A DNA stretch of 64,000 bases, taken from Desulfuromusa sp. (GTDB lineage Bacteria; Desulfobacterota; Desulfuromonadia; Desulfuromonadales; Geopsychrobacteraceae). This document shows, piece after piece, positions 18,675 through 27,424 of the stretch. The stretch lies in NCBI GenBank assembly GCA_021647765.1, contig JAKIUD010000009.1:5999-69998 (forward strand), in the 5' to 3' direction. The first letter of the stretch is position 1, and each line of letters opens with the position of its first letter. The notes beneath the pieces were generated by a model. It was not told the origin of the DNA. It worked only from the letters and a program-made list of their open reading frames with translations, and searched no databases. A program made the translations under genes and the position numbers.

Positions 18675-19388
18675 TCAAGTTAGATTTAACCGCCGCATCA
18701 CCTGCTTCATATCCTCCCAAACAGGTCTCTTACCTGATGGGTTTCTCAACAAATAGGCAGGATGGAAAGTCGGCATCAGTGAAATCCCCTCATATTCGTG
18801 CCATTGCCCCCGCAATTTTCCGATTGGCTTGGTTGTCTTCAATAGCTCTTGCGCTGCGAAACGACCAAGGGTAATAATCACTTCCGGCTGAATCAGTGCC
18901 AGCTGTTGTTGCAAAAATGGCTCACAAGCGGCAATTTCATCCGGGTATGGATCGCGATTACCTGGTGGACGACATTTGAGAACATTGCAGATATAAACTT
19001 CGTCACGGGAAAGATGCATTGCCAGAAGAATTTTTTCCAACAACCGCCCCGCTTCACCAACAAATGGAACACCGGTTTCATCCTCCTCCCGTCCGGGGGC
19101 TTCGCCAACCAGCACCAATCTTGCCTGCGAGTTGCCCGCACCAAAAACAATATTTTTTCGTTTTTTAGCCAAGGAACAGAGCTTGCAGCCCATTAAATTT
19201 GATTCCAGCTCCGCCAAAGCTCCGGTCTCAAAGGTTGTTTTCTCCTCCTGAATTTGACCAGGTGTAGCAACCGGTTTCTCAGCGGGAAGTGGCACAACCG
19301 ATTCGAATCCCCACTGTTGTAAATCTTCAAGAATTGCTTTTCCTTGCGAGATTATTTCATGGCATTCGTGGTATAATTTATCAGACAT
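18675..19388 (-). CDS. Type-4 uracil-DNA glycosylase ([4Fe-4S])
   Basis: A 237-aa protein. The family-4 UDG motifs are complete: GEAPGREEDETGVPFVG (motif A with catalytic region), RPPGNRDPYPDE, ITLGRFAAQ and HPAYLLRNP (motif B). Cluster cysteines are CKLC and CNVLKC. It removes uracil from DNA, starting base excision repair of deaminated cytosine. The N-terminal 70 residues are a variable extension. The frame extends one codon further to a TTG, but the ATG at 19388 is the natural start. Its promoter region overlaps that of the divergent phospholipase-like gene, whose ATG is only 23 bp away. The 3' end abuts the convergent hypothetical gene. Confidence 0.9.
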   Translation of the reverse strand: MSDKLYHECHEIISQGKAILEDLQQWGFESVVPLPAEKPVATPGQIQEEKTTFETGALAELESNLMGCKLCSLAKKRKNIVFGAGNSQARLVLVGEAPGREEDETGVPFVGEAGRLLEKILLAMHLSRDEVYICNVLKCRPPGNRDPYPDEIAACEPFLQQQLALIQPEVIITLGRFAAQELLKTTKPIGKLRGQWHEYEGISLMPTFHPAYLLRNPSGKRPVWEDMKQVMRRLNLT

Positions 19389-19411
19389 CAATCTTCAACC
19401 TAGGAGACGAC

Positions 19412-20323
19412 ATGTTCCGCCTTTTCATATTTTTAATTGTACTATTATTAGTCCCCGCCAATGCATTCGCTTGGGGCGCTGGAGTTCATTTAGGGCTTTG
19501 CCTGCGTCTACTGGCAGCTCCAGAAGCTTTACCAGCAGCCCTACAGGTACTCTTAGCAGCTCAACCTATGGATTTCCTCTACGGCTGCATTGCTGCAGAT
19601 ATTACTCTGGGGAAAAAACACACCCACCATTTGAGACATTGCCACAACTGGAGTGTCGGTCGCAAGCTTCTCGAACAGGGGAAAAAAGAAAATCCCGCAG
19701 CAGAAGCCTGTGCTTACGGATATCTGGCTCACCTGGCAGCAGATACCATCGCCCATAATTATTTTGTCCCTTACAAATTGACAATGACTTATAATTCGGT
19801 GCTGCTAAATCATGCCTACTGGGAAATTCGTGCTGATATCGGAGTCCGGGATGAAACCTGGGTAACCGCACAACAGCTGGCAAAGCGGGACAATCGCCAA
19901 CTGGACAAAATGTTGAATAAAATTCTAGCGGACACAATTTTCTCTTTCCGTACCAACAAAAAGATTTTTAATTCAATGATGTTGATCACCCGGCTTCAAA
20001 ATTGGCACAAGCTTATCAACACGATTGCAAAACGATCAAAATGGAAATTTGATGAAGAGGAACATAATGAATACATGAAAATGGGGCTTGAAGCCATCAA
20101 TAGCGTTCTTAGCGAAGAAAACAGTCCCTACTGGAACGCAGATCCGACTGGCGATCGGGCGTTAACTGCTGCGGCTTTAATCAGAAAAAATATGAACAAT
20201 CTTTGGCTTGATGGAAAACTACTTCAAGAAGATTCAGATTTAATTCTCAAGGAACTGCGCAATCGCTTTAAATTGGGGATCACCGATCCTGATGAAATAT
20301 TGCCCCTGTTTACCGTTATTTAG
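19412..20323 (+). CDS. Zinc-dependent phospholipase C family protein, secreted
   Basis: A 303-aa protein with a clear signal peptide (hydrophobic FLIVLLLVP, cleavage after AFA) whose mature form begins WGAGVH, as in zinc-dependent phospholipase C, where the N-terminal Trp and following His ligate zinc. Other ligand candidates are HTHH and HCHNW, and HLAADTIAHN around residue 110. The C-terminal 150 residues are helical and basic and match no motif I know. Start: GGAGA 5 nt before ATG 19412; the longer frame runs into the divergent glycosylase gene. True lipase activity is not shown; many deltaproteobacterial members of this family are of unknown function. It overlaps the convergent coaBC gene by 8 bp. 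Confidence 0.75.
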   Translation: MFRLFIFLIVLLLVPANAFAWGAGVHLGLCLRLLAAPEALPAALQVLLAAQPMDFLYGCIAADITLGKKHTHHLRHCHNWSVGRKLLEQGKKENPAAEACAYGYLAHLAADTIAHNYFVPYKLTMTYNSVLLNHAYWEIRADIGVRDETWVTAQQLAKRDNRQLDKMLNKILADTIFSFRTNKKIFNSMMLITRLQNWHKLINTIAKRSKWKFDEEEHNEYMKMGLEAINSVLSEENSPYWNADPTGDRALTAAALIRKNMNNLWLDGKLLQEDSDLILKELRNRFKLGITDPDEILPLFTVI

Positions 20324-21512
20324 CCTTCCACAACACCGCCACCCGATTCAGCAATTGCTGTGCAACCTTTGCTTTGCTCATCAGTTCCAGTTCTTCAACC
20401 CGACCATTGGCATGCAGAAACCGGACAATATTGGTATCAACGTTAAATCCCGCACCTTCCCGAGTAATATCATTGGCAACAATCAGATCAAGATTTTTCT
20501 TTTGTAATTTTTCTGCCGCGTGAACCAGTAATCTCTCGGTTTCAGCAGCAAAACCGACAAGAATCCGATCTTCTTTTTGTTGCCCAAGTTCAGCAAGAAT
20601 GTCGGGATTCTTTTCCAGTTCCAGAGTTAATTTATCCGCTGTTTTTTTCATTTTTTGTGTTGATCGATCAACTGGGCGGTAATCGGCAACGGCAGCAGCT
20701 TTAATTACCACATCCACACCCTTCAGGTTATCATAGACCGCAGAACGCATTTCTTCGGCAGAGAAAATAGGGACACAGCGCACTCCAACCGGTACGGTCA
20801 AATTTGTTGGTCCGGCAATCAGAACAACTTGCGCACCACGCTGTTGAGCAGCGGCGGCGACAGCAAAACCCATCTTCCCGGAAGAATAATTAGAGATGTA
20901 ACGAGCCGGATCAATCTCTTCACGGGTTGGCCCGGCAGTGACCAGAATGCGACAGCCAATCAGATCCTTGGGGGTCAACAGCGATTCTGCAGCAGCAAAA
21001 ATAACTGTCGGATCTGGCAACTTGCCCTGACCTTCCCAACCGCAAGCCAAGGTTCCCTTGATTGGTTCGAGAATAAAATAACCGGAATCGGATAAAAACT
21101 TTTGATTTCGCTGATAAATCAGGTTTTCATACATATTGTTATTCATTGCCGGAACAATCAAAACCGGTGCCTTGGTTGCCATAACGCTTGTCGTCAACAG
21201 ATCATCGGCAAGTCCCTGGGCAATTTTGCCAACCAAGTTAGCAGTAGCCGGTGCCAGAATAAACAGATCAGCACGATCCGCAAGGGAAATATGGTCAATT
21301 TCCTGTTCCTGAGAAAGACTGAAAAGACCGGTATGAACCGGATGGCCAGACAGGGTTTGAAAAGTCAGAGGTGCAACGAATTCCTGAGCATTTTTAGTCA
21401 TGATAACATGAACATCGGCACCAGCCTTGGTCAATAGCCGTAGCAGTTCAACTGCCTTATAAACAGCAATTCCGCCACTGACTCCAAGAACAATACTTTT
21501 CCCCTGCAGCAT
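20316..21512 (-). CDS. coaBC: CoaBC: phosphopantothenoylcysteine decarboxylase / phosphopantothenate-cysteine ligase
   Basis: A 398-aa bifunctional enzyme of coenzyme A synthesis. The N-terminal flavoprotein half (CoaC) has GVSGGIAVYK, the catalytic His region IDHISLADRADL, PAMNNNMYEN (substrate-binding PASANT-type motif) and the active-site Cys in LACGWEGQG. The C-terminal half (CoaB) has TAGPTREEIDPARYISN and NYSSGKMG for CTP binding, then KAAAVADYRP. A GAGGAG Shine-Dalgarno precedes the ATG. The gene lies 10 bp after the metallo-hydrolase gene and ends an operon with the exoribonuclease-like and FAD genes. Confidence 0.95.
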   Translation of the reverse strand: MLQGKSIVLGVSGGIAVYKAVELLRLLTKAGADVHVIMTKNAQEFVAPLTFQTLSGHPVHTGLFSLSQEQEIDHISLADRADLFILAPATANLVGKIAQGLADDLLTTSVMATKAPVLIVPAMNNNMYENLIYQRNQKFLSDSGYFILEPIKGTLACGWEGQGKLPDPTVIFAAAESLLTPKDLIGCRILVTAGPTREEIDPARYISNYSSGKMGFAVAAAAQQRGAQVVLIAGPTNLTVPVGVRCVPIFSAEEMRSAVYDNLKGVDVVIKAAAVADYRPVDRSTQKMKKTADKLTLELEKNPDILAELGQQKEDRILVGFAAETERLLVHAAEKLQKKNLDLIVANDITREGAGFNVDTNIVRFLHANGRVEELELMSKAKVAQQLLNRVAVLWKAK

Positions 21513-21522
21513 AACTGACTCC

Positions 21523-22143
21523 TCAGCTTAAAAATGGATTATAGAGCTTTTCCTGACCAATGGTTGTCATCGGTCCGTGACCGGGATAAACTCTGGTTGC
21601 TTCCGGAAGAGACAATAACTTCTCTTTGATGCCATTGATCAGCAATTGATGATCACCGCCAGGCAGGTCAGTGCGGCCGATAGAACCGGCAAATAATGTG
21701 TCACCCACGATAAGGATATCTTCAACATAAAGACAAATTCCACCTGGCGAATGACCAGGAGTATGAATCACTTGTAATGACAGTTTTCCCAGTTGCAACG
21801 TCTCGCCACCGATAAGTTCTCGGGTCGGAGCAGGAGAAGGGTCTGCACGCAGTCCAAAAGTTGCTGCATGCGTTCCTGCCTGATCAAGTAAAAGGCGATC
21901 ATCCTGATGAATGATCAACTCAGCCCCGGTTGCCTCCAACAGTGCACGATTCCCACCAATATGATCAAAATGGCCGTGAGTGTTGATGATCTTGACAGCA
22001 TTCAATCTATGTTTTCTCAATAGTTGTAAGATACGGTCAACATCACCGCCGGGATCTATGACAGCGGCTTCTCGAGTTTCTTCACAACCAATAATATAGC
22101 AATTGACCTCAAGTGGACCGGTTGGCAAAGTATCGAGTATCAA
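21523..22143 (-). CDS. MBL-fold hydrolase, glyoxalase II-like
   Basis: A 206-aa metallo-beta-lactamase fold protein. It carries THGHFDHIGG (HxHxDH), HTPGHSPGG, GDTLFAGSIGRTD and PGHGP, the full binuclear metal site. It has the short form of the glyoxalase II-like group (YcbL-type) without the C-terminal substrate domain, so it may act on small thioesters rather than being the main glyoxalase II. The start overlaps the stop of the OB/HD gene as ATGA, so the two are translationally coupled. It is followed 10 bp later by coaBC. Confidence 0.85.
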   Translation of the reverse strand: MILDTLPTGPLEVNCYIIGCEETREAAVIDPGGDVDRILQLLRKHRLNAVKIINTHGHFDHIGGNRALLEATGAELIIHQDDRLLLDQAGTHAATFGLRADPSPAPTRELIGGETLQLGKLSLQVIHTPGHSPGGICLYVEDILIVGDTLFAGSIGRTDLPGGDHQLLINGIKEKLLSLPEATRVYPGHGPMTTIGQEKLYNPFLS

Positions 22144-23300
22144 GAGTTTTCCCCTTTTCCAGTCATGACGGAAAAAAGATCCATATTTTTCTCCTTCAGC
22201 TGATCCCCCAGAGTTGCACCAAGAGGCTTATTATATTGTTTACGTTCCCTGTTGATCGGTTTTTTTGCAACGGGTTGCACCGTTTGAACAGTGGCTGTAG
22301 GAGAAGATACTGATCCCTTCTCTCGCTGCGCTGGCGAAACCGATCCCTTATAGAAATAACGATCATAAAGGCGATGATAATTGGTCCAATTCCCCTCCTT
22401 ATCTGGTTCCTTATCGATGTGAGTCTGGACGCCATTGATTTTTGAATCCAGGTCGTCAATAAAGTTCAAGATAACTGCTTCGAGAAATTTTGGCCGTTTC
22501 GGAGAACCAAAATCGTATTGGCCATGGTGAGAAAGGAGCAGATGCTTGATCAACATAGACAATTCTGCAGGAAAATCAGTAATCTGCCGAACTCGATCCT
22601 CAACCATCTCCACCCCGAGAATTATGTGCCCCAGCAATTTCCCTTCGTCGGTATAATCGAATGAACGCTGATATGACAGTTCACTGACCTTGCCAACATC
22701 ATGGAGCAATGCTCCACAGATCAGAAGATCACGATTCACTTGTGGATAGCGTACTGCAACATCCACAGCCAATCCAACAACGGCAAGGGAATGTTCCAGT
22801 AAACCACCAAGAAAAACATGGTGCATCGTTTTCGCAGCCGGCGCTTTACTGTAGAGAGCGAAGAATTCTGGATCGTCAAAAAAAGCCCGGAGCAGTGCCT
22901 CAATATATGGATTGGTCAGGGATTCCAACACCCTGTCAAGTTCACTGCGCATCTCCGCTGTTGAGCGTTGCGAAACTGGCAGAAAATCACCCAGATCGAT
23001 CTGGCTCTCATCGATTTTCTTTAAATCCTGGACAATCAGCTGCATTTTTCCCATGTAAATGCTCGCCTTTGCATTAACCAGAATAAAATCATTTTTTTCA
23101 AATTGACTGGAAAAGTGATCAACCTGATCCCAGATCCGCCCCTCCACCTCACCAGTTCGATCCATCATTTTCAAGGTCATGTAAGGCTTACCATTTTTAG
23201 CCATTGCGGTAATTTTATCCCGCACCAGAAAAATTGATTCAACCCGGTCGCGCTCTTTAAGCTGATTGACATAAATAGTCTTTTGCGTATTCTCGTTCAA
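22140..23300 (-). CDS. OB-fold and HD-domain 3'-5' exoribonuclease, YhaM-like
   Basis: A 386-aa protein. The N-terminal OB fold (residues about 15-90; KPYMTLKMMDRTGEVEGRIW) binds nucleic acid, and the central HD phosphohydrolase domain has the metal residues in HHVFLGGLLEHS, LLHDVGK and HHG. This is the layout of YhaM exoribonucleases. The last 60 residues (after the GSVSPAQREKGSVSS region) are a disordered basic extension beyond the usual YhaM end. It starts with TTG, supported by AGAGGA 4 nt upstream and by absence of any better ATG before the OB fold. It sits 12 bp after the FAD gene and overlaps the MBL gene. Confidence 0.82.
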   Translation of the reverse strand: MNENTQKTIYVNQLKERDRVESIFLVRDKITAMAKNGKPYMTLKMMDRTGEVEGRIWDQVDHFSSQFEKNDFILVNAKASIYMGKMQLIVQDLKKIDESQIDLGDFLPVSQRSTAEMRSELDRVLESLTNPYIEALLRAFFDDPEFFALYSKAPAAKTMHHVFLGGLLEHSLAVVGLAVDVAVRYPQVNRDLLICGALLHDVGKVSELSYQRSFDYTDEGKLLGHIILGVEMVEDRVRQITDFPAELSMLIKHLLLSHHGQYDFGSPKRPKFLEAVILNFIDDLDSKINGVQTHIDKEPDKEGNWTNYHRLYDRYFYKGSVSPAQREKGSVSSPTATVQTVQPVAKKPINRERKQYNKPLGATLGDQLKEKNMDLFSVMTGKGENS

Positions 23301-23312
23301 AACATCCTCTTT

Positions 23313-24896
23313 TCAAAAATTGCCGCTAGTATTGCTAATAGCTATTGCTGCTTTCAAACCGTCAATTGCCGCACTCATAATTCCCCCGGCATAACCGGCG
23401 CCCTCTCCTGCCGGAAATAGCCCCTTATGACTGACCGATTCACCATATTGATCACGAACAATTCTCAGCGGTGCAGAGGTACGAGTCTCAACCCCGATGA
23501 GAGTCGCCTCCGAGCCGACAAAACCACGCATCCGCTGATTAAAAACAGGCAATGCCTGCCGCAGATTCATAGCAACAAAGTCGGGCAGACAGGTATTCAG
23601 GTCTGCATGGACAACTTGTGGTTGGCACGAGGAATCCAAATTGCCACCACGACCCTGAAGAAACTCCAAAAGCGGTTGTGCCGGAGCATGCCAACCAGAG
23701 CCACCAGCCAGATAAGCTGCGTGTTCCCACTTGCGCTGAAAATCGATGCCAGACAGCACATCGGTCGATGAAAAATCGGCCGGGGTCACAGACACAACCA
23801 GAGCACTATTGGATCTTGGTGCGGAGCGACTAAAATCACTCATCCCGTTCACAACAAGTCCCCCCGGTTCGGACGAAGCATTAACAACCATCCCACCAGG
23901 GCACATACAGAAAGAGTAAACACCCCGCCCGGTTGCCGGATTAGTCCATGCCAAGCGATAATCTGCACTTGGAAGTTGCGGGGGACTCTGCATACCGTAC
24001 TGAATCTGATTGATCAATTCAAGTGGATGTTCAACCCGCAACCCGATTGCAAAAGGTTTCGGCTCAAGGATAACATTTTTATCTGCCAGTAACTGATACG
24101 TATCGCGAGCGCTATGACCGGTGGCTAGAATCAATTGATCACATTCAATCTGCTCCGAATCGTTGATTATTCCCGCGCGGATTTGCTGATTTACCATTTC
24201 GAAACCAGTAAGACGACTGGAAAATTGGATATCGACACCGAGGGAAAGTAGATACTGCCGGAAATTGACGATCACTCGCCTTAAACGATCGGAACCGATA
24301 TGGGGCTTTGCCTTCCAGAGAATCTCGTCAGGGGCTCCGAACTCGACCAAACGTTCCAGAATATAATGGATTGCGGGATGACTTAACCCGCTACTCAGTT
24401 TGCCATCGGAAAAAGTACCTGCCCCACCCTCACCAAACTGAATATTACTTTCACCCTTCAACTCATTTCCAGACCAAAAGTTATTAACATCCTGCAAGCG
24501 TTCGGCAACCGGGCGACCCCGCTCAATCAAGCTAACTTTCGCACCGGCTTCTGCCAGGGATAATGCAGCAAAAAGCCCTGCCGGACCCATCCCGACAACC
24601 AGAATATTCGATTGAATTTTGCATGAACAAAGTTCAAGGAATGGTTTATTTTTTACCTCGGTCAAAGTCGTAATATGGGGATTATTCTGGAGCAATTCAA
24701 GTTCATCTGCGCAACTGAATTCAACAGTGTAAACACGCAGTACATCCGGTTTTCGCCGCGCATCAATCCCTTGACGAACAATTTTCCAGGAATCAATACT
24801 TTGTACATCAATGTTAAGAATTGCAGCAATTTTACCAGGGATTAAATCCTCGTTCTCGTCCAGGTGGAGAGCTATTTCACGCAGTTTCAATGCCAT
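23313..24896 (-). CDS. FAD-dependent oxidoreductase (COG2509 type)
   Basis: A 527-aa flavoprotein. A small N-terminal domain of about 90 residues (ferredoxin-like fold in this family) precedes the dinucleotide motif VVGMGPAGLFAALSLAEAG and ERGRPVAERL. Further marks are FGEGGAGTFSDGKL, ATGHSARDTY, and the C-terminal GLFPAGEGAGYAGGIMSAAIDG that closes the FAD site. These are typical of the COG2509 family, cytosolic dehydrogenases of unknown substrate found widely in anaerobes. No strong Shine-Dalgarno precedes ATG 24896. It is probably first in the operon with the exoribonuclease, hydrolase and coaBC. The 200 bp upstream contain the terminator of the usp gene. Confidence 0.85.
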   Translation of the reverse strand: MALKLREIALHLDENEDLIPGKIAAILNIDVQSIDSWKIVRQGIDARRKPDVLRVYTVEFSCADELELLQNNPHITTLTEVKNKPFLELCSCKIQSNILVVGMGPAGLFAALSLAEAGAKVSLIERGRPVAERLQDVNNFWSGNELKGESNIQFGEGGAGTFSDGKLSSGLSHPAIHYILERLVEFGAPDEILWKAKPHIGSDRLRRVIVNFRQYLLSLGVDIQFSSRLTGFEMVNQQIRAGIINDSEQIECDQLILATGHSARDTYQLLADKNVILEPKPFAIGLRVEHPLELINQIQYGMQSPPQLPSADYRLAWTNPATGRGVYSFCMCPGGMVVNASSEPGGLVVNGMSDFSRSAPRSNSALVVSVTPADFSSTDVLSGIDFQRKWEHAAYLAGGSGWHAPAQPLLEFLQGRGGNLDSSCQPQVVHADLNTCLPDFVAMNLRQALPVFNQRMRGFVGSEATLIGVETRTSAPLRIVRDQYGESVSHKGLFPAGEGAGYAGGIMSAAIDGLKAAIAISNTSGNF

Positions 24897-25047
24897 AGTT
24901 TTTAATGAACCAAATCGGGATGGAGTGACAATTCAATCAGAACAAAATTGCAGCAAAGCGACTTAAATGGCAAAACAATGAAAAAACCTCTCATTTCTGA
25001 ATCATCGGCAAATAGCCATAACCTCATTATAAACAAAAAGTCACAAT

Positions 25048-25075
25048 AAAAAAGCAGCCATTTGGCTGCTTTTTT
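25048..25075 (-). terminator. Rho-independent terminator of usp gene (bidirectional form)
   Basis: The stem AAAAAAGCAGCC is paired with GGCTGCTTTTTT around a 4-nt loop. On the minus strand it follows the UspA stop by 24 bp and ends in a T-run. The symmetrical A/T flanks would also serve the plus strand. Confidence 0.85.
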
Positions 25076-25098
25076 ATCTTTTAAAGATAAATATTTTT

Positions 25099-25548
25099 CT
25101 AACCCTCTTCTAACCTAACCGTTAAAACGGGTATCTTTGATTTACGCACGACCTTTTCTGCCGTACTGCCAAATAAAACATGATCCAGACCTGCTCTGCC
25201 ATGCGTTCCAATCACAATCAAATCAGCAGATTTTTCCTCAGCCTGAGCAATAATCTGTTCATAAGGTAATCCTGAGACAATCAAAGATTCAAAATCTTCA
25301 AAACCATGCATATTCTGCCGACAAAAACTTTCCATCATTTTCTGCGCCCCTTCATTGATCTCCTCTTCTAGTTTCTGAAAAGAAATATGGGGAACATAGA
25401 AGCCACGCATATCAACAGGTTCATTAATCACATGCAATATCAGCAATCGTGCAGAAAAACTTTTTGCCATTGATAATGCCATTTGAAACGCATTATCAGA
25501 ACTATCAGAAAAATCAATAGCAACTAAAATGGTAGAGAATTTACTCAT
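25099..25548 (-). CDS. Universal stress protein UspA family
   Basis: A 149-aa single-domain Usp. ILVAIDFSDSSDNA opens the fold, with the ATP-binding signature GTHGRAGLDHVLFGST (G-x2-G-x9-G-S/T) near residue 125, so it is of the nucleotide-binding type. It is cytosolic and usually induced by starvation or stress. Start: the reading frame has a GTG two codons earlier, but AGGAGGTGA sits 5 nt before ATG 25548, so that start is chosen. It is monocistronic, with its own terminator at 25048-25075 and a long upstream region containing a repeat element. Confidence 0.92.
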   Translation of the reverse strand: MSKFSTILVAIDFSDSSDNAFQMALSMAKSFSARLLILHVINEPVDMRGFYVPHISFQKLEEEINEGAQKMMESFCRQNMHGFEDFESLIVSGLPYEQIIAQAEEKSADLIVIGTHGRAGLDHVLFGSTAEKVVRKSKIPVLTVRLEEG

Positions 25549-25630
25549 GGTCACCTCCTGTCAGAATAGGACTGCCCCCCAACGAACTTATTTACTTAAA
25601 CGCCTTACTTGATGTTTCTCTTGATTCTCA

Positions 25631-25788
25631 CTAATCACAACTAACCTTCCGCTTAAATAGCGAGACTTTGGATGTTGCCCCTCCCCCCTTGGTGGGGGGG
25701 AGATTGTTGCTATTCGCCCCTCTCCCCGAACCTCTCTCCCGCTGGGGGAGAGAGGTTTTTCTACAGCGGAAGATTTTGTGCTAATTAG
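25631..25788. repeat. Compound inverted-repeat element (MITE/REP-like)
   Basis: The outer ends match in inverted orientation: CTAAT...CTTCCGCT at 25631-25653 and AGCGGAAG...CTAATTAG at 25765-25788. Two G/C-rich hairpins lie inside, CCTCCCCCC/GGGGGGG near 25680-25700 and CCTCTCTCCC/GGGGGAGAGAGG at 25731-25755. The gap 25549-25928 holds this element and no gene that I can see. Confidence 0.6.
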
Positions 25789-25928
25789 CTAATCCTTCAA
25801 CCGTTTTTACGATTGTAACAGCTGAGATCAATCTGTCAAGCATTTGTACGAAATGTTAACATATTGATTTATCAGTGTTATTCTCAATAAAAAGTCGGTT
25901 CAAAAAAAGCAGACCCCTTAAAGGAAAA

Positions 25929-26693
25929 TCAGGGTGCGGGCAATGATTTCAAAAGTTTTTGTGTCTTGCGACCCAATTCTGATGTTGGTGCAAACTCTAG
26001 AATAACCTTAAGCTGCTTAGCAGCCTCCTCTACAGAGTTCTCCTGCAGCAGCAAAACAGCAAGCTGATAACGTGCCTGAATAAACTGTGGCGAAAGTTCT
26101 ATCGCACGCTGTAGTGCCGTCTTCTCCAACTCAGTATCACCCAGAGCATGATAAACCTCGCTTTTGAGAAAATAGGCAGAAGAGTAGCGGGGAACAAGCT
26201 TGGTTGCTTCATTTAAATACTTCAGTGCAGCAGGATAATCCTTTTTCTTGAAATAGGCATATCCCTTGCCCGTAACCGCAACATGTGCATTGACAAATAA
26301 AAGGTTCTTTGAAGCTTTATCAAAATAATCAATCGCCTTGTCCCACTTTTCCATATCCAGATAAAGAGTCGCAAGATTGTTTTGGTAACGCGGATCGTTG
26401 TCAGAGAGTTTCAAAGCTTCTAAATAGTGTTTTTCAGCCTGGGGATAGGCTTTTTTACGTTGATAGGTCTGCGCCAAAGCAACTTGGATAGAACTTTTTT
26501 TCGGATTCTGTTTGACTGCAATCAGCAACTCTTTCAGAGCCAAAGTTGGGTTATCAGCCTGCAGATGAGCCAATGCAAGTTTGTAGTGAACATTTGCCTG
26601 ATTGTGATCTTGCTGCGACTCCTGCTTAACCGGTACACACGCAAAAAGAGCTGACATCAGTATAATAGTCGCAAGTCTCAGTATAGGGGACAT
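25929..26693 (-). CDS. TPR lipoprotein, PilW/PilF-like
   Basis: A 254-aa protein. The N-terminal lipoprotein signal ends in ALFAC (Cys 19), followed by about six TPR units from residue 30 on (for example ANVHYKLALAHLQADNPTLALKEL and RYQNNLATLYLDMEKWDKAIDYF). This size and layout match the type IV pilus secretin-assembly factor PilW/PilF, but no pilus genes are in view, so the function could be general. GGAGA lies 5 nt before the ATG. It is 18 bp downstream of the hypothetical gene 26712-27200, so the two form an operon. Confidence 0.7.
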   Translation of the reverse strand: MSPILRLATIILMSALFACVPVKQESQQDHNQANVHYKLALAHLQADNPTLALKELLIAVKQNPKKSSIQVALAQTYQRKKAYPQAEKHYLEALKLSDNDPRYQNNLATLYLDMEKWDKAIDYFDKASKNLLFVNAHVAVTGKGYAYFKKKDYPAALKYLNEATKLVPRYSSAYFLKSEVYHALGDTELEKTALQRAIELSPQFIQARYQLAVLLLQENSVEEAAKQLKVILEFAPTSELGRKTQKLLKSLPAP

Positions 26694-26711
26694 CTGTTTC
26701 TCCAGATAATA

Positions 26712-27200
26712 TTACATTGAGGCAAAAAAACGCCCTAAACTTTTCCGGCTTTGTAAACGTAGTTTTTTTAATTCTTCGTTTGCTTTAATTGTTGTGGCAG
26801 ATTCTTCTGGTTCTTTCTTTTTAGCTGGTTGACAGATCGGCAGAGCGATCCAATATGCCTGTTTTTGTGATCGTGAAAGTAAATGATAATCTGTTTCGGT
26901 CAGAACAAAACCCATTGACTCGACAAAGCTATAACCTTCTTCATAAACCGGATCAGCATCTTCCGCTGGCAACTCACCAAATTTTGGGACAAAGAAGATG
27001 GAACACTGACTTTCAGCCAGGTAAAAAGCGACAACAATCAGAACCTTGTCGCCCCCTGAAATTTTCAGTAAATAAGCCCGGCATAACTGTGGTGGATATC
27101 CAGCAAACGCCAACTGCACACTGCTCGACACAGAATGCAGGTGCTCTACTTTTTCAGCCGGAATATTTAATTTTTTTAACTGTTTATGTTGGATAAACAT
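26712..27200 (-). CDS. Conserved-looking hypothetical protein
   Basis: A 162-aa soluble protein from the start I prefer. An ATG at 27200 has GGGGA 5 nt upstream and begins MFIQHKQLKKLNIPAEK; a longer frame from 27281 or 27212 has no Shine-Dalgarno. The first 110 residues look like an alpha/beta domain (AYLLKISGGDKVLIVVAFY, CSIFFVPKFGELP, EGYSFVESMGF), followed by a basic tail (ELKKLRLQSRKSLGRFF). No signal or membrane segment. I do not recognise the family. It is 18 bp before the TPR lipoprotein gene and probably functions with it. Confidence 0.55.
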   Translation of the reverse strand: MFIQHKQLKKLNIPAEKVEHLHSVSSSVQLAFAGYPPQLCRAYLLKISGGDKVLIVVAFYLAESQCSIFFVPKFGELPAEDADPVYEEGYSFVESMGFVLTETDYHLLSRSQKQAYWIALPICQPAKKKEPEESATTIKANEELKKLRLQSRKSLGRFFASM

Positions 27201-27257
27201 CACCGTCCCCATACCGGACTGAACAACTATGCACTGAAAATGCACAGGTTCGAAACA

Positions 27258-27334
27258 GGACTGAAAGTCCTGAAAGATCAAAAATCATCCCCTCTCATCC
27301 GCCCTGACGGGCACCTTCTCCTTTTGGGAGAAGG
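27258..27334. repeat. Short palindromes in the gap before the hypothetical gene
   Basis: Two hairpins lie here: AGGACT/AGTCCT at 27258-27272 and CCTTCTCC/GGGAGAAGG at 27314-27334, in the same CCCTCTCC...GGGAGAGG style as the elements near 25.7, 29.3 and 54.6 kb. The gap 27201-27424 has no other recognised content. Confidence 0.4.
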
Positions 27335-27424
27335 GAACAGAAATAGCAACCGAAAGTCTTGGACAAAAGTCCATGGTTTTTACCAGTATATTGAAACAAT
27401 GAATGATTATCGATTAGAACACAT

